DNA of 64,000 nt from Dyadobacter pollutisoli (GTDB taxonomy: Bacteria; Bacteroidota; Bacteroidia; Cytophagales; Spirosomataceae): contig NZ_CP112998.1 of assembly GCF_026625565.1 (NCBI RefSeq), positions 5,086,501 to 5,150,500 of the forward strand, written 5' to 3'. Both the position numbers and the translations under genes were made by a program. Numbering within the stretch: position 1 is the first letter of the stretch; every line of letters starts with the position of its first letter. Under the pieces are notes generated by a model. It worked only from the letters and a program-made list of their open reading frames with translations. It searched no databases and had not been told where the DNA came from. This document shows positions 9,052 to 17,833 of this stretch, one piece after another.

Positions 9052-11987
9052 ACCACACAATCTACGTCAAACCACCTTCCCGCAGACAGTTGCTGGTCTT
9101 GCGGCTCATGATATTTCTGGGTGTGATCGCGATGGGCTATTTTTTGAATGCGATACTATCCCCGGCTGTGAGAGGTTATGCGCCGCTATACTGGATGCTG
9201 ATCATCGCTTTTGTCTTCACCTGCCTGAAAATACTGCATGAATGGATCCATTACTTTTACATCACAGTACCGAAGACACCGCCATTAACCAAGTCCTATA
9301 CGGTTGACATTTTTACCACATTTTGCGCTGGCGAACCTTATGAAATGATCTTGGAAACGCTCACAGCGATACAAGCAATCACTTATCCGCATCAAACGTA
9401 TCTTTGCGACGAAGCTGACGACCCTTACCTGCGCCAGGTATGCCTCGATCTGGGCGTACATCATGTCACACGAACGGACAAACGCGACGCGAAAGCTGGT
9501 AATATCAACAACGCCCTGCGTCAGTCGACCGGTGAACTGTGTGTTGTACTTGACCCTGATCACGTCCCTTTTCCGGATTTCCTGGATCCTATTGTTTCAC
9601 ATTTCAATGATCCCAAAATCGGTTATGTTCAGATCGTACAAGCTTATAAAAACAATGATGATGGATTAATTGCCAAGGGCGCCGCACAGCAGACCTATCA
9701 GTTTTACGGGCCGATGATGATGACCATGAACAAGTACGGGACAGTTCTTGCCATTGGTGCCAACTGCACATTTCGTCGCACCGCACTGGAATCCATCGGC
9801 GGGCACGCGGCCGGGCTCGCGGAGGATATGCACACCTCCATGCAGCTGCACGCGAAGGGTTGGCGATCAATATACGTGCCTGTTATTTTGGCGCGGGGCT
9901 TGGTGCCTTCTACCCTTTCGGCCTATTACAAACAACAGTTAAAATGGGCACGGGGTGTGTTTGATTTGCTTGTACATATTTATCCAAAGCTTTTCAGTCA
10001 GTTTACATGGCAGCAGAAATTACATTATGCCGTCATTCCGCTACATTATATGTCCGGATTTATTTTTCTGATCAATTTCCTGATCCCTATTTTCTCATTG
10101 CTGATGGGCGTGAGCCCCATGCAGATTAATATCGAAGATTTTGGATTGGTAGTATTGCCACTGGTCGCTGCAATTGTCTTGATCCGTCATTTCGTTCAAT
10201 GGTGGGTAATGGAGGACGAGGAACGGGGATTCCATGTTGTCGGAGGATTACTCATGATCGGTACCTGGTGGATATTCATTTTAGGATTTGTATATACTAT
10301 TTTTGGCAAAAAAGTACCTTACGTACCTACGCCCAAAGACGGCAATGAAGCCAACAATTGGCCTCTAAACGTCCCCAATATCGCCGTACTGGCATTTTCA
10401 GTAGTTGCTATTATCTACGGCCTCTATGCCGACTGGAACCCGTATAACATCATAATGGCTGGTTTTGCAGGCATGAACTGTCTTTTTATGTGTTTCAATA
10501 TAGCGGCAAGCAGGCAGCAACAGTTTCGCATACTAAGGACCCGCCATAGTTCACTTAATATGACAATGAACTGGATCAAGAACCTGAAAGGCTATTTTTG
10601 GATTGCACGTCGCCGGATTTATTCTGGGTTGAGAACTTCCGCACTGTCGTTGGTACTGATTCTGATTAGTATACTCATTTTTATCACACAGTTCAGGGCC
10701 AGGGAAGCTGATAGTATTTATCAGGCCATAAAAAATGAGGTCCATGCGAAAAAAGCAAAAGCCAGAATCACTGAAACCGACGTTATAAAACTCACTGCTG
10801 CACTGGGACTACCTTATTTGCCTCTGGATACGATGGCGGCCAAGCCCTACCCCCATGCCGTTTTCCCAGAAACAAGAGGTGTCAATTACACGAAAGGACA
10901 TGAATGGGCGAACCGGTATCCTGCATTTACGCGGCGAGAGCTCGTGCGTGATTTTGTGCAGATGAAACAGCTCGATATCAATACCATTAAGCATTATGGC
11001 CCTGGTATTTACGACTATAATATATTGAAGGCCGCCAGAGAAATGGACATGAATGTACATTATGGCTTCTGGATTCCGGATGATATTGATTTTGTAAAGG
11101 AACAGGAAAAGCTGTCCGATCTCCACAATGAAATCATCCATGCTGTGGATAACCTGAAAGAAAAGACGAAAATCATTTCCTGGAACATTGGCAATGAAGT
11201 TTTACAAAAGATACATGCTGATTCAGCAACCGCTGACAACATTCAGCAACAGAAGGCATATTTGATATGGGTCAAACAGTTAGTGGCAGACATTAAGAAG
11301 AAGGATCCGAGCAGACCTGTGACACTGGATATTGGCATGGAGAAAAATTTACCGGAAACAATCGGCCTTTTGCATCGGTACCTGCCGACAATAGACGCGT
11401 TCGGGCTTGCGCTGACGGATGAAAAACAAGGGAGCCATATTCCTCAGCATTTACCAGCCCGCTATTTTCTGAGCTACGCCGATGTTTCTCACTATCAGCA
11501 GGTATTCAACTCCCATACCGGTGTCTTCATTTCAAACTGGCAGGACGAGCAGACAGAAGGACTAGTCAACTTTGACGGGCTTATCGATTTTGCGGGGCGA
11601 AAGAAGTACTCGGTTCAGGAACTGGCACATCTTTGGAAAAACAGCCCGGCTCCTGCGTCGGTACCAAAGGTTAAAATACTCAAACCCGCTGCCGGAATGT
11701 TTCCGGGGCATAACCTTGCGTATCACGCCCTTATTCAGAAAAACGGACAGTGGAATCTAGTGGATTCACTTTCCAGGGATCTGCAATTCGAATGGAAACT
11801 GATCCGTACAGACGGTTTCAACAACCCGGTCGAAATGCGGCATATTGGAAGCGGGGCCAAGGTAGTACTCAATGTTCCATCGCATCCCTCTATATATCAG
11901 CTGTATCTTTTCGTGATCAGGCAATCGGTTGTGGTGGATATTGTCGGATCATCATTAAACACGCCACTGCGCCAGGCGAAACTATAA
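9048..11987 (+). CDS. Cellulose-synthase-like GT2 fused to a C-terminal glycoside-hydrolase-like barrel
   Basis: Processive membrane glycosyltransferase with a built-in exported GH module. Two N-terminal membrane segments (about 15-65) precede a GT2 domain with a DEADD region, DPD near residue 168, AED near 257 and the QxxRW-type motif as QQLKW near 296. Several membrane helices follow (about 325-550). After a basic linker, residues about 600-870 form a clan GH-A-like barrel with GVNYTKG at its start and a GNEV motif near 715; the last 100 residues resemble a beta-sandwich. Topology would place the barrel outside the cytoplasm. At 979 residues it is longer than a simple BcsA-type synthase. 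Beta-1,3-glucan synthases of the NdvB kind also join GT2 to a glycosidase-like module, so a glucan product is a guess. Confidence 0.85.
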   Translation: MNHTIYVKPPSRRQLLVLRLMIFLGVIAMGYFLNAILSPAVRGYAPLYWMLIIAFVFTCLKILHEWIHYFYITVPKTPPLTKSYTVDIFTTFCAGEPYEMILETLTAIQAITYPHQTYLCDEADDPYLRQVCLDLGVHHVTRTDKRDAKAGNINNALRQSTGELCVVLDPDHVPFPDFLDPIVSHFNDPKIGYVQIVQAYKNNDDGLIAKGAAQQTYQFYGPMMMTMNKYGTVLAIGANCTFRRTALESIGGHAAGLAEDMHTSMQLHAKGWRSIYVPVILARGLVPSTLSAYYKQQLKWARGVFDLLVHIYPKLFSQFTWQQKLHYAVIPLHYMSGFIFLINFLIPIFSLLMGVSPMQINIEDFGLVVLPLVAAIVLIRHFVQWWVMEDEERGFHVVGGLLMIGTWWIFILGFVYTIFGKKVPYVPTPKDGNEANNWPLNVPNIAVLAFSVVAIIYGLYADWNPYNIIMAGFAGMNCLFMCFNIAASRQQQFRILRTRHSSLNMTMNWIKNLKGYFWIARRRIYSGLRTSALSLVLILISILIFITQFRAREADSIYQAIKNEVHAKKAKARITETDVIKLTAALGLPYLPLDTMAAKPYPHAVFPETRGVNYTKGHEWANRYPAFTRRELVRDFVQMKQLDINTIKHYGPGIYDYNILKAAREMDMNVHYGFWIPDDIDFVKEQEKLSDLHNEIIHAVDNLKEKTKIISWNIGNEVLQKIHADSATADNIQQQKAYLIWVKQLVADIKKKDPSRPVTLDIGMEKNLPETIGLLHRYLPTIDAFGLALTDEKQGSHIPQHLPARYFLSYADVSHYQQVFNSHTGVFISNWQDEQTEGLVNFDGLIDFAGRKKYSVQELAHLWKNSPAPASVPKVKILKPAAGMFPGHNLAYHALIQKNGQWNLVDSLSRDLQFEWKLIRTDGFNNPVEMRHIGSGAKVVLNVPSHPSIYQLYLFVIRQSVVVDIVGSSLNTPLRQAKL

Positions 11988-12001
11988 AACTGACAATCTG
12001 C

Positions 12002-13687
12002 TTAACGGTCCGAAAGCGTTTTAACAAAATGATCAAACGTTTCTTTGCTGATCCCCCAATCGGGCGCAGGGATGTTACCCCACACCTCAGGATTATCGGC
12101 CAGATTGAAGTAGCAAGCACCCACAATCTCTTGGTGTTTGCCAATCGTTTTGGCTGCGTTTTCCATCCATTTCTGCTGAAAATCCTCCGGACCTTTCACG
12201 CCAAACTCAGTCACAAACATCGGCTTGCGAGTTAACAGCACCCGGTGGATCTTTCGGTCATAAATGGTTTCAAATGACTCCTGTTTCGTAGGGTCTGTAA
12301 TATTTTTGTCGGGCAGGCCGTAAATGGCGATGCTGACATAATCCACAACATCCTGGCCAGGCCACCATTCCATCGAGCCCCGGTCACCCGCAGGCCCCCA
12401 CACTTTTTTGATGTTAGGGGTACCAACTTTTTGTAATGACATAAAATGCCGGAACGCCTTAATGTATAGCACAGGGTCCTGGCTCTGCCACGCGTACCGG
12501 TGAATAGGGATCTCCATTTCGTGTGCAAACCGAACGTAAACTGTATGTTTTGCTTCGGCAATGATCCGGAACACCTCATTAAATTCCGGGTCGTAAACAC
12601 CATTGATCGTGTTGAGCATAACATTGGTATCTTTCCGGATCTTCTTATCCCTCCACGGTTCCACAGTCACAATCGCATCGTGGCCTCTTTGCATAATGGC
12701 AGTAAACTCTTCATCGAACTTACCGTCCTGAATGTTTCCCAGATCTATGAAAATGTGTTCTACATGCACTTGCGGCGATTTCAGAAGTAACTGTTTCGGA
12801 TCATACACACCAACAAGCAGCTTCCTATCTGTATCAGCGGGCCCTTTTAAGGGCGACAATTTCCCAATCGTTCCGTAAATGGTAGCAGCTTCCCTTTCGG
12901 TCTCACTGATCGCTTTCGCCAGCTGTTTCTTAACCCCAGAAGCATCCCTGACACTTTCGGAGCCGAGTATAAACAACGGCTTGTCCATAAACCGCACTCT
13001 GTGAATTTTCCTTCGAATATCGGTTATTCGATTTTTTTCGGGCGGGAAGGCTGTCGCCAGAAGTTCGGACTTACTCCCGACGGTAATACTCACTATATCG
13101 ACAGCATCCGCGCCAGGCCAGTATTCTTCTGTACCCGGGTAGCCGGCTGGTCCCCAGACAATGTTTACAGCCGGCGAGACTTTTTTGCAAATTTTTGAAA
13201 AATGCCTGAATGCTTCGACATAATCGTGAGGAGCGTGATATTGCCACGAATAATGCTGTACAGGAACCTCCATCTCGGGATTCCAGCGCAGATAAATGTT
13301 CTTATTTTCTTTGGGGAATGCTTCACAGAGCGATTCGATCATTTCATCAAGGTCTCCGTCCGCAACTCTGGCGAGCACATTGTCCCCACCCGATTCAACG
13401 GTGATCAATACATGTGTCCCTGCTTCCTTAAAAAATTTGTCCCGGATCTCCTGCTGGTCGATGTCTGACCCTAGCTGCAACACGAAATGCCGGATATTTT
13501 CTGGTGACTTACCGGAAAGCTTTCCACTTCTGTCATAAATCCCCAACACGGGTTCCGCGAGCGTCCTGTCGGTAATCATGACAGGTGTATGGTATGTATT
13601 GAAATAGTGACGATACTTGAAGACTAACCACAAACCAACGGCGATTAACAGGAAGCTTGCGATATAAAAGTTCTTTTTGTTTTTCAT
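12002..13687 (-). CDS. Protein with two tandem GH26-like domains
   Basis: Membrane-anchored or secreted (hydrophobic segment about 5-23) protein of 561 residues that repeats one fold twice. Domain 1 (about 45-285) has NPEMEVP near 135, VWGPAGYPG and WPGADAVD. Domain 2 (about 290-555) has HEMEIP near 390, VWGPAGDRG and WPGQDVVD. Domain 2 keeps the GH26 acid/base Glu in HEME and a nucleophile-like Glu in VTEFG near 491. Domain 1 has Asn-Pro before its EME, and its strand-7 region reads ILGSES, so it may be a non-catalytic binding copy. GH26 enzymes are mostly beta-mannanases or beta-1,3-xylanases. It converges on the GT2 gene with a 14-base gap, so it probably acts on the same polymer. Confidence 0.8.
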   Translation of the reverse strand: MKNKKNFYIASFLLIAVGLWLVFKYRHYFNTYHTPVMITDRTLAEPVLGIYDRSGKLSGKSPENIRHFVLQLGSDIDQQEIRDKFFKEAGTHVLITVESGGDNVLARVADGDLDEMIESLCEAFPKENKNIYLRWNPEMEVPVQHYSWQYHAPHDYVEAFRHFSKICKKVSPAVNIVWGPAGYPGTEEYWPGADAVDIVSITVGSKSELLATAFPPEKNRITDIRRKIHRVRFMDKPLFILGSESVRDASGVKKQLAKAISETEREAATIYGTIGKLSPLKGPADTDRKLLVGVYDPKQLLLKSPQVHVEHIFIDLGNIQDGKFDEEFTAIMQRGHDAIVTVEPWRDKKIRKDTNVMLNTINGVYDPEFNEVFRIIAEAKHTVYVRFAHEMEIPIHRYAWQSQDPVLYIKAFRHFMSLQKVGTPNIKKVWGPAGDRGSMEWWPGQDVVDYVSIAIYGLPDKNITDPTKQESFETIYDRKIHRVLLTRKPMFVTEFGVKGPEDFQQKWMENAAKTIGKHQEIVGACYFNLADNPEVWGNIPAPDWGISKETFDHFVKTLSDR

Positions 13688-13779
13688 AAATGGGCTCCCT
13701 GGTTCGCTTGAAAGCCCAAATTAACAAAAACACTTTTCAAAATAATAATAGTGAACGGCCAACAGAGCCTGTAAACGAA

Positions 13780-13836
13780 AAACCGGGCAGATCAGAAGAA
13801 ATGTAGCGTTTACATTTTTTCTGATCTGCCCGGTTT
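13780..13836 (-). terminator. Strong hairpin terminator downstream of the gene at 13892
   Basis: Two 26-base arms (13780-13805 and 13811-13836) pair with one mismatch around a 5-base loop; the core is CCGGGCAGATCAGA. On the minus strand it ends GGTTTTTCG, giving a U-run about 55 bases past the stop of the small gene. Confidence 0.8.
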
Positions 13837-13891
13837 GGAAATTGAATGCCTGGCTTTATTTTTTTCCCAAATCATGAGGCGATTTTAAGTG

Positions 13892-14224
13892 TTACATTAA
13901 CTCTCTCTCATATTGCAGGCCTATTGCGGCTGCCGGAAAACTGAGAACGCGATTAAATTCGGTGATTGCCTGGTTAACCTGCCGCTGCGAGATGCCGCTG
14001 TATTCGAGCATGATCAATTTGGCTTGTTGAACGCTGGACCTTCTCATTTTCCAATATTGTGGATGGTTGGTCCCGATGGCTGTGCGAAAATATTTTTCCT
14101 TCGGTTCCTTTATCAAGATTTCGTATTCGGTACTGAGCTGAGGGTTATCATGTAGGAAATACCCTTTGACGACGACTTTGACTTCGCGTCCACTTTTTAG
14201 TTGAAAAATTTTCTCGTGAATCAT
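13892..14224 (-). CDS. Conserved hypothetical protein, about 110 residues
   Basis: Not recognised. I start at the ATG at 14224 (MIHEKIFQL) because the upstream extension to 14290 is low-complexity and lacks a good leader. The protein is soluble, begins with beta-strand-rich sequence (LKSGREVKVVVKGYF) and ends with helices (ISQRQVNQAITEFNRVL). It has no signal peptide, membrane segment or cysteines, is followed by a strong terminator and has its own upstream gap, so it is probably monocistronic. The 244 bases upstream (14225-14468) contain no other ORF I would defend. Confidence 0.6.
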   Translation of the reverse strand: MIHEKIFQLKSGREVKVVVKGYFLHDNPQLSTEYEILIKEPKEKYFRTAIGTNHPQYWKMRRSSVQQAKLIMLEYSGISQRQVNQAITEFNRVLSFPAAAIGLQYERELM

Positions 14225-14468
14225 AACGGTTTTGTTTAAGAATTTCAGATCGTTGTCTTGCTGTCGAATTTGAATTGGGCAATGTTGCAAAACTTTTGTG
14301 CCAGCCCGTGTGTGCGGGTGTTGGTATTCACAAACTTTGCTTTACAAAACGATTTTTTCTCAAAAAGATTAGCAAACGGTCGATTTTGTTAGCATGCGGT
14401 CATTTTCGCTGATTTTCGCGAGCGCAGCAACGCTAATTCCACTGATTCAGAGACAATAAACAAAAAAA

Positions 14469-15641
14469 TCACTCCACAACGTGTCCTACAAACTGGGCCG
14501 TATTGTCTAAAATTTTGCCGCCGCGGCGGAAGCCCAAGCCGCAAGCTTCACCGACGAAAAACACCCCAGCCTGGTAGGAATTGCCCGCAGTATCGGTTGG
14601 AAATGTCTGGTACTCCTGGTAAATTCTCCGTTGGTTTTCATACTCGCCTTCTACACTTTCAGAAACCTCCCCTCCTTTTTCGAGAATGGAAACATTGGCG
14701 CCTTCTCTGCCAAACAGCACCTTGCTGACCGATTTTTTATGGGGTATCGCATACCTTTCAGTCTGCAAAAGCAATGGATGATAGGGGTACAGGTCCCACA
14801 GAATTTTGAGAATATATTTAGACTGAAACAACAGGGTATAGGCCGGATTGAGGATCACCGCCTTTCTGCTTTTTACAATGTCGGTCAGCACGGCGCCCAG
14901 CTCCGGCTCATCGTCGCCAATGTATTCCCAGGGAACCAGTTTAAACCAAAAATCAAAGCGGGTAAAATTGCCTGTTACCGGATCCTGCATGAAAATCCCC
15001 TCATTATTAGAAAACTCCACATCGTCCACAAAGGCAAAATCTGTATCAAATCCAGCATCCTTTGCAGCTTCTGTCAGTACTGCTACGTTGGTATCGTCCT
15101 CCGCAGAACCACGCATTGTTGAAAAGAGGATAGATGGGTTGAGATCAGCATTGATCTCTTTGATATACTGAAACTGACTGACCAATGTCTCATAAACGGT
15201 GTTGAACTGACTCGAATCGTCCAGGTCGTTCATGCGCAGGTGCGCCCACTGTACCACCGCAGTTTCGGGAATGCAAGTCGCAGTATCTGCATTGAATTCG
15301 ATCAGCTTAACAGGTTCGTCGTCGATTCCGCCTGCCAGGTCAAACCGCCCGTAAAGATGCGCCTGCCTGTCGTCCTCCCAGGAAAGTTTAATGAGCTCGA
15401 TCAGGTTTTCGGGTATACCCATTTCTTTGAACAGATCGTGGTCAATGGCGTACTGCCCGGCTTCCACGAGCATATCGTACAATGTATTAGCCGCCTCGTA
15501 ATACAGGCTGGCCTGTGTTTCGCTGATCACCACCATGTCACTAACCACATAGTCGGTCGTGTCGGTGCCCAGCATCCATTCCCAGCCTGTGTTTTTAAGT
15601 ACGTGTCCAGGATGCTCCGCAAGAGATTTCAATTTTACCAT
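14469..15641 (-). CDS. Glutathionylspermidine synthase family ATP-grasp protein (YgiC-like)
   Basis: Member of the Gsp_synth family, the C-terminal amide-ligase half of glutathionylspermidine synthase. At 390 residues it matches free-standing YgiC/YjfC proteins, which lack the amidase domain. Visible family features are LIEFNADTATCIPET near 130, the substrate/ATP-site stretch FWFKLVPWEYIG near 230, and LFGREGANVSIL near 310. The YgiC reaction is not settled; ligation of a peptide or amine is expected from the fold. It lies 14 bases after the YgiB-like lipoprotein gene on the same strand, the same pairing as ygiB-ygiC in E. coli. Confidence 0.88.
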   Translation of the reverse strand: MVKLKSLAEHPGHVLKNTGWEWMLGTDTTDYVVSDMVVISETQASLYYEAANTLYDMLVEAGQYAIDHDLFKEMGIPENLIELIKLSWEDDRQAHLYGRFDLAGGIDDEPVKLIEFNADTATCIPETAVVQWAHLRMNDLDDSSQFNTVYETLVSQFQYIKEINADLNPSILFSTMRGSAEDDTNVAVLTEAAKDAGFDTDFAFVDDVEFSNNEGIFMQDPVTGNFTRFDFWFKLVPWEYIGDDEPELGAVLTDIVKSRKAVILNPAYTLLFQSKYILKILWDLYPYHPLLLQTERYAIPHKKSVSKVLFGREGANVSILEKGGEVSESVEGEYENQRRIYQEYQTFPTDTAGNSYQAGVFFVGEACGLGFRRGGKILDNTAQFVGHVVE

Positions 15642-15655
15642 AATAGTTGTGTTGT

Positions 15656-16270
15656 TTATCCTCCGCTTCGACCGGATAGCCGTCCAAAAAATCCTTTTCT
15701 GCCTCCCGCCGGACGGGTAGTAACGGTACGGGTCGCACGTGAAGCATCGACTTGCCGTACCACGCTTCGCGACCGATCGTAAGTAGCAGGGCTGCTGTAA
15801 AAGCCCCGGGACCTTCCGTTGTCGTTGGCGCGGTAGTTGTTCATATAAACATTACCGGGACTTCTTCCCAGAAAATAACCCATTCCGCCATAAAGAAGCA
15901 TGCTGGATAGTCCGCTATGATGTCCTACATAGGTATGATTTGTCCGAATTTCCTCGTCTATCAATGCCTTGGCGGCCGATGTATTGAGCGAATCGGTGTG
16001 TCCGTCGAGGTAGGTTACAATGGCGACGGATTGCTTGGCGTCGACACTTTCTTCGTCGGTTATTTTGAACTCCCCGGGCTTCACTTCTTTAATGTGCGAG
16101 CGAATGCCTTTGGAATAACTCGTTTCTTCATAACTGTAAGCTGACTCGTCCTCTTCGGAGGAGCAGGAGCTGATCATGCCACCTGCGGATAAAATCGCGA
16201 GGGCCAATGCCCCGCCGATACTGATGTCTTTGGCCTTTTTAATAAAAGAACCTTTTCGTAATTGTGTCAT
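15656..16270 (-). CDS. YgiB-like (DUF1190-type) lipoprotein
   Basis: A 204-residue exported protein with a lipobox ending MISSC near residue 36. An acidic stretch follows, then a central glycine-rich segment MLLYGGMGYFLGR near 125-137, and a Ser/Arg/Gly-rich tail (VTTRPAGGRKGFFGRLSGR). E. coli YgiB has the same plan: lipobox, glycine-rich MGR segment, Thr/Ser-rich tail. The gene precedes a YgiC homolog here too. Overall similarity is too low for certainty by eye, so the name rests on architecture plus synteny. Its function is unknown in any organism I know of. Confidence 0.6.
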   Translation of the reverse strand: MTQLRKGSFIKKAKDISIGGALALAILSAGGMISSCSSEEDESAYSYEETSYSKGIRSHIKEVKPGEFKITDEESVDAKQSVAIVTYLDGHTDSLNTSAAKALIDEEIRTNHTYVGHHSGLSSMLLYGGMGYFLGRSPGNVYMNNYRANDNGRSRGFYSSPATYDRSRSVVRQVDASRATRTVTTRPAGGRKGFFGRLSGRSGG

Positions 16271-16404
16271 AGCTTTGGGTTTTCTGCTGACGAATATCTA
16301 AAAATAATTTCAACAACGTTGGCAGTGAAATGTTATTCGCTTGAGTGGTTAAAATATGGGATTTAAAATCCTTTCCTGTTACAAGCGGTTTTCATTCAAA
16401 TACT

Positions 16405-16453
16405 TAAAAAAGAAAGCATAACCACACCTCCCAAAGTGCAAGTTATGCTTTCT
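16405..16453 (-). terminator. Terminator of the class V aminotransferase gene
   Basis: AGAAAGCATAAC (16411-16422) and GTTATGCTTTCT (16442-16453) form a perfect 12-base-pair stem with a 19-base loop. On the minus strand it runs straight into TTTTTT. It lies about 27 bases after the aminotransferase stop. Confidence 0.8.
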
Positions 16454-16479
16454 ATACTTCCGGAGTGTCCGGGCTTAGC

Positions 16480-17766
16480 TTACGCCTTCTTGGCGATCTT
16501 ATCCAAAGCCGACACCAGTTTATCGAGATCACTCAGTTTGGTATAAACGTGTGGGGTTACACGCACGCAATGAATATTTTCCCAGTTGATGCCCACCGTA
16601 TGGATCATATGGTCTTTCATGAGCTTGCTGTCCAGTTCCTCGGGCTTCATCCCTTCGATGCTTACCCCGGCAATGGCGCAGGAATATTCAGGTTTCAGCG
16701 AAGTATGGATCTTGACGCCAGGTATTTGTGCCGCTTTTTCAGCCCAGTATTTTTTCAAATAATGCACCCGCTCCTGCTTTCTTTTGGAGCCAATTCCTTC
16801 CTGAAAGTTTATGGCCTCTCCGATCGCCTGCTCGATACAGAAACTACGCGTACCCAGTGTTTCAAACTTCCTGATATTGGCGCTTTTCGGTTCACTATTG
16901 CAAAGCAATGGCCATATTTTCTCGATTTTATCTTTCTTTACCCACATCATTCCGCTCCCCACCGGCGCACTCAGGAATTTATGAAGGCTTGTTCCGAAGT
17001 AGTCACATTCCAGATCAGAGATTTTGTAATCCAGCAGCCCAAAAGTATGCGCGCCGTCGACAACGACCTCAATACCTTTGCTGTGTGCCATCTGGCAAAT
17101 CTTTTTGACCGGCATGATCTGCCCTACCCAGTTGATAATGTGGGTAACATGGATAATTTTGGTTCTAGGCGTAATGGCATCGGCGTAGGCTTTCACAATC
17201 TGCTCGTCGTTTTCTATCGGAAAGTCAAACGATAGTTGTTTGTAAACCAGTCCGTCGCGCATCTGGCGCTGTTTCCACGCCTGGATCATGTTCGGGTAGT
17301 CCTGAATGGTACCAATGATCTCGTCGCCTTTTTGCAGCGGCAACCCGAAAATAATTGTGTTCAACGCTTCGGTAGCATTACGGTTGATAGCGATTTCCTC
17401 CGCGTCACAGCCAGCCAGCTTCGCCAACCGCTGGCGCAATGGCTCCCGGCCTTTGTCAATGATCCTCCACATATAGTAAGAAGGACCCTGCGCGGCTGCT
17501 TTGTTATATTTTTCCAATGCTTCCTGCACCACTAGCGGCGACGGGGAAACACCTCCGTTATTTAAAATAATGATCTCACTTTTGCTTGCCGTATAAGCGT
17601 CCTGGATCACCGACCAATATGCCTCATTATCGTCGCTATTGTTGTTCCAAAGCTTTTCAGCCTCCCGGAAATCCTCTGCGTGGAGTTGGTTGAAAAGGCT
17701 GTCAATGCCAAAGGCGCCCATACCGAGGGCGGCGCTTTTTCTGAAAAAGGACCGGCGGTTGCTCAT
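16480..17766 (-). CDS. Tat-exported class V aminotransferase family protein
   Basis: PLP enzyme of the class V (cysteine desulfurase / isopenicillin-N epimerase-like) group, 428 residues. The PLP lysine is in GTSLHKFLSAP near residue 262; a glycine-rich hinge and NRNATEALN near 120 contact the cofactor phosphate. Upstream of the catalytic lysine, VVVDGAHTFG contains the PLP-ring Asp. The N-terminus RRSFFRKSAALGMGAFG is a twin-arginine signal, so the enzyme should fold with cofactor in the cytoplasm and act in the periplasm. Substrate unknown. It is flanked by its own terminator and sits 67 bases from the M23 peptidase gene. Confidence 0.88.
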   Translation of the reverse strand: MSNRRSFFRKSAALGMGAFGIDSLFNQLHAEDFREAEKLWNNNSDDNEAYWSVIQDAYTASKSEIIILNNGGVSPSPLVVQEALEKYNKAAAQGPSYYMWRIIDKGREPLRQRLAKLAGCDAEEIAINRNATEALNTIIFGLPLQKGDEIIGTIQDYPNMIQAWKQRQMRDGLVYKQLSFDFPIENDEQIVKAYADAITPRTKIIHVTHIINWVGQIMPVKKICQMAHSKGIEVVVDGAHTFGLLDYKISDLECDYFGTSLHKFLSAPVGSGMMWVKKDKIEKIWPLLCNSEPKSANIRKFETLGTRSFCIEQAIGEAINFQEGIGSKRKQERVHYLKKYWAEKAAQIPGVKIHTSLKPEYSCAIAGVSIEGMKPEELDSKLMKDHMIHTVGINWENIHCVRVTPHVYTKLSDLDKLVSALDKIAKKA

Positions 17767-17833
17767 AGAAGGTTTGTTATAGGAATAGTAAATGAGTGAG
17801 CTACAATTTATTAATTATATGCATCAATCCCAA

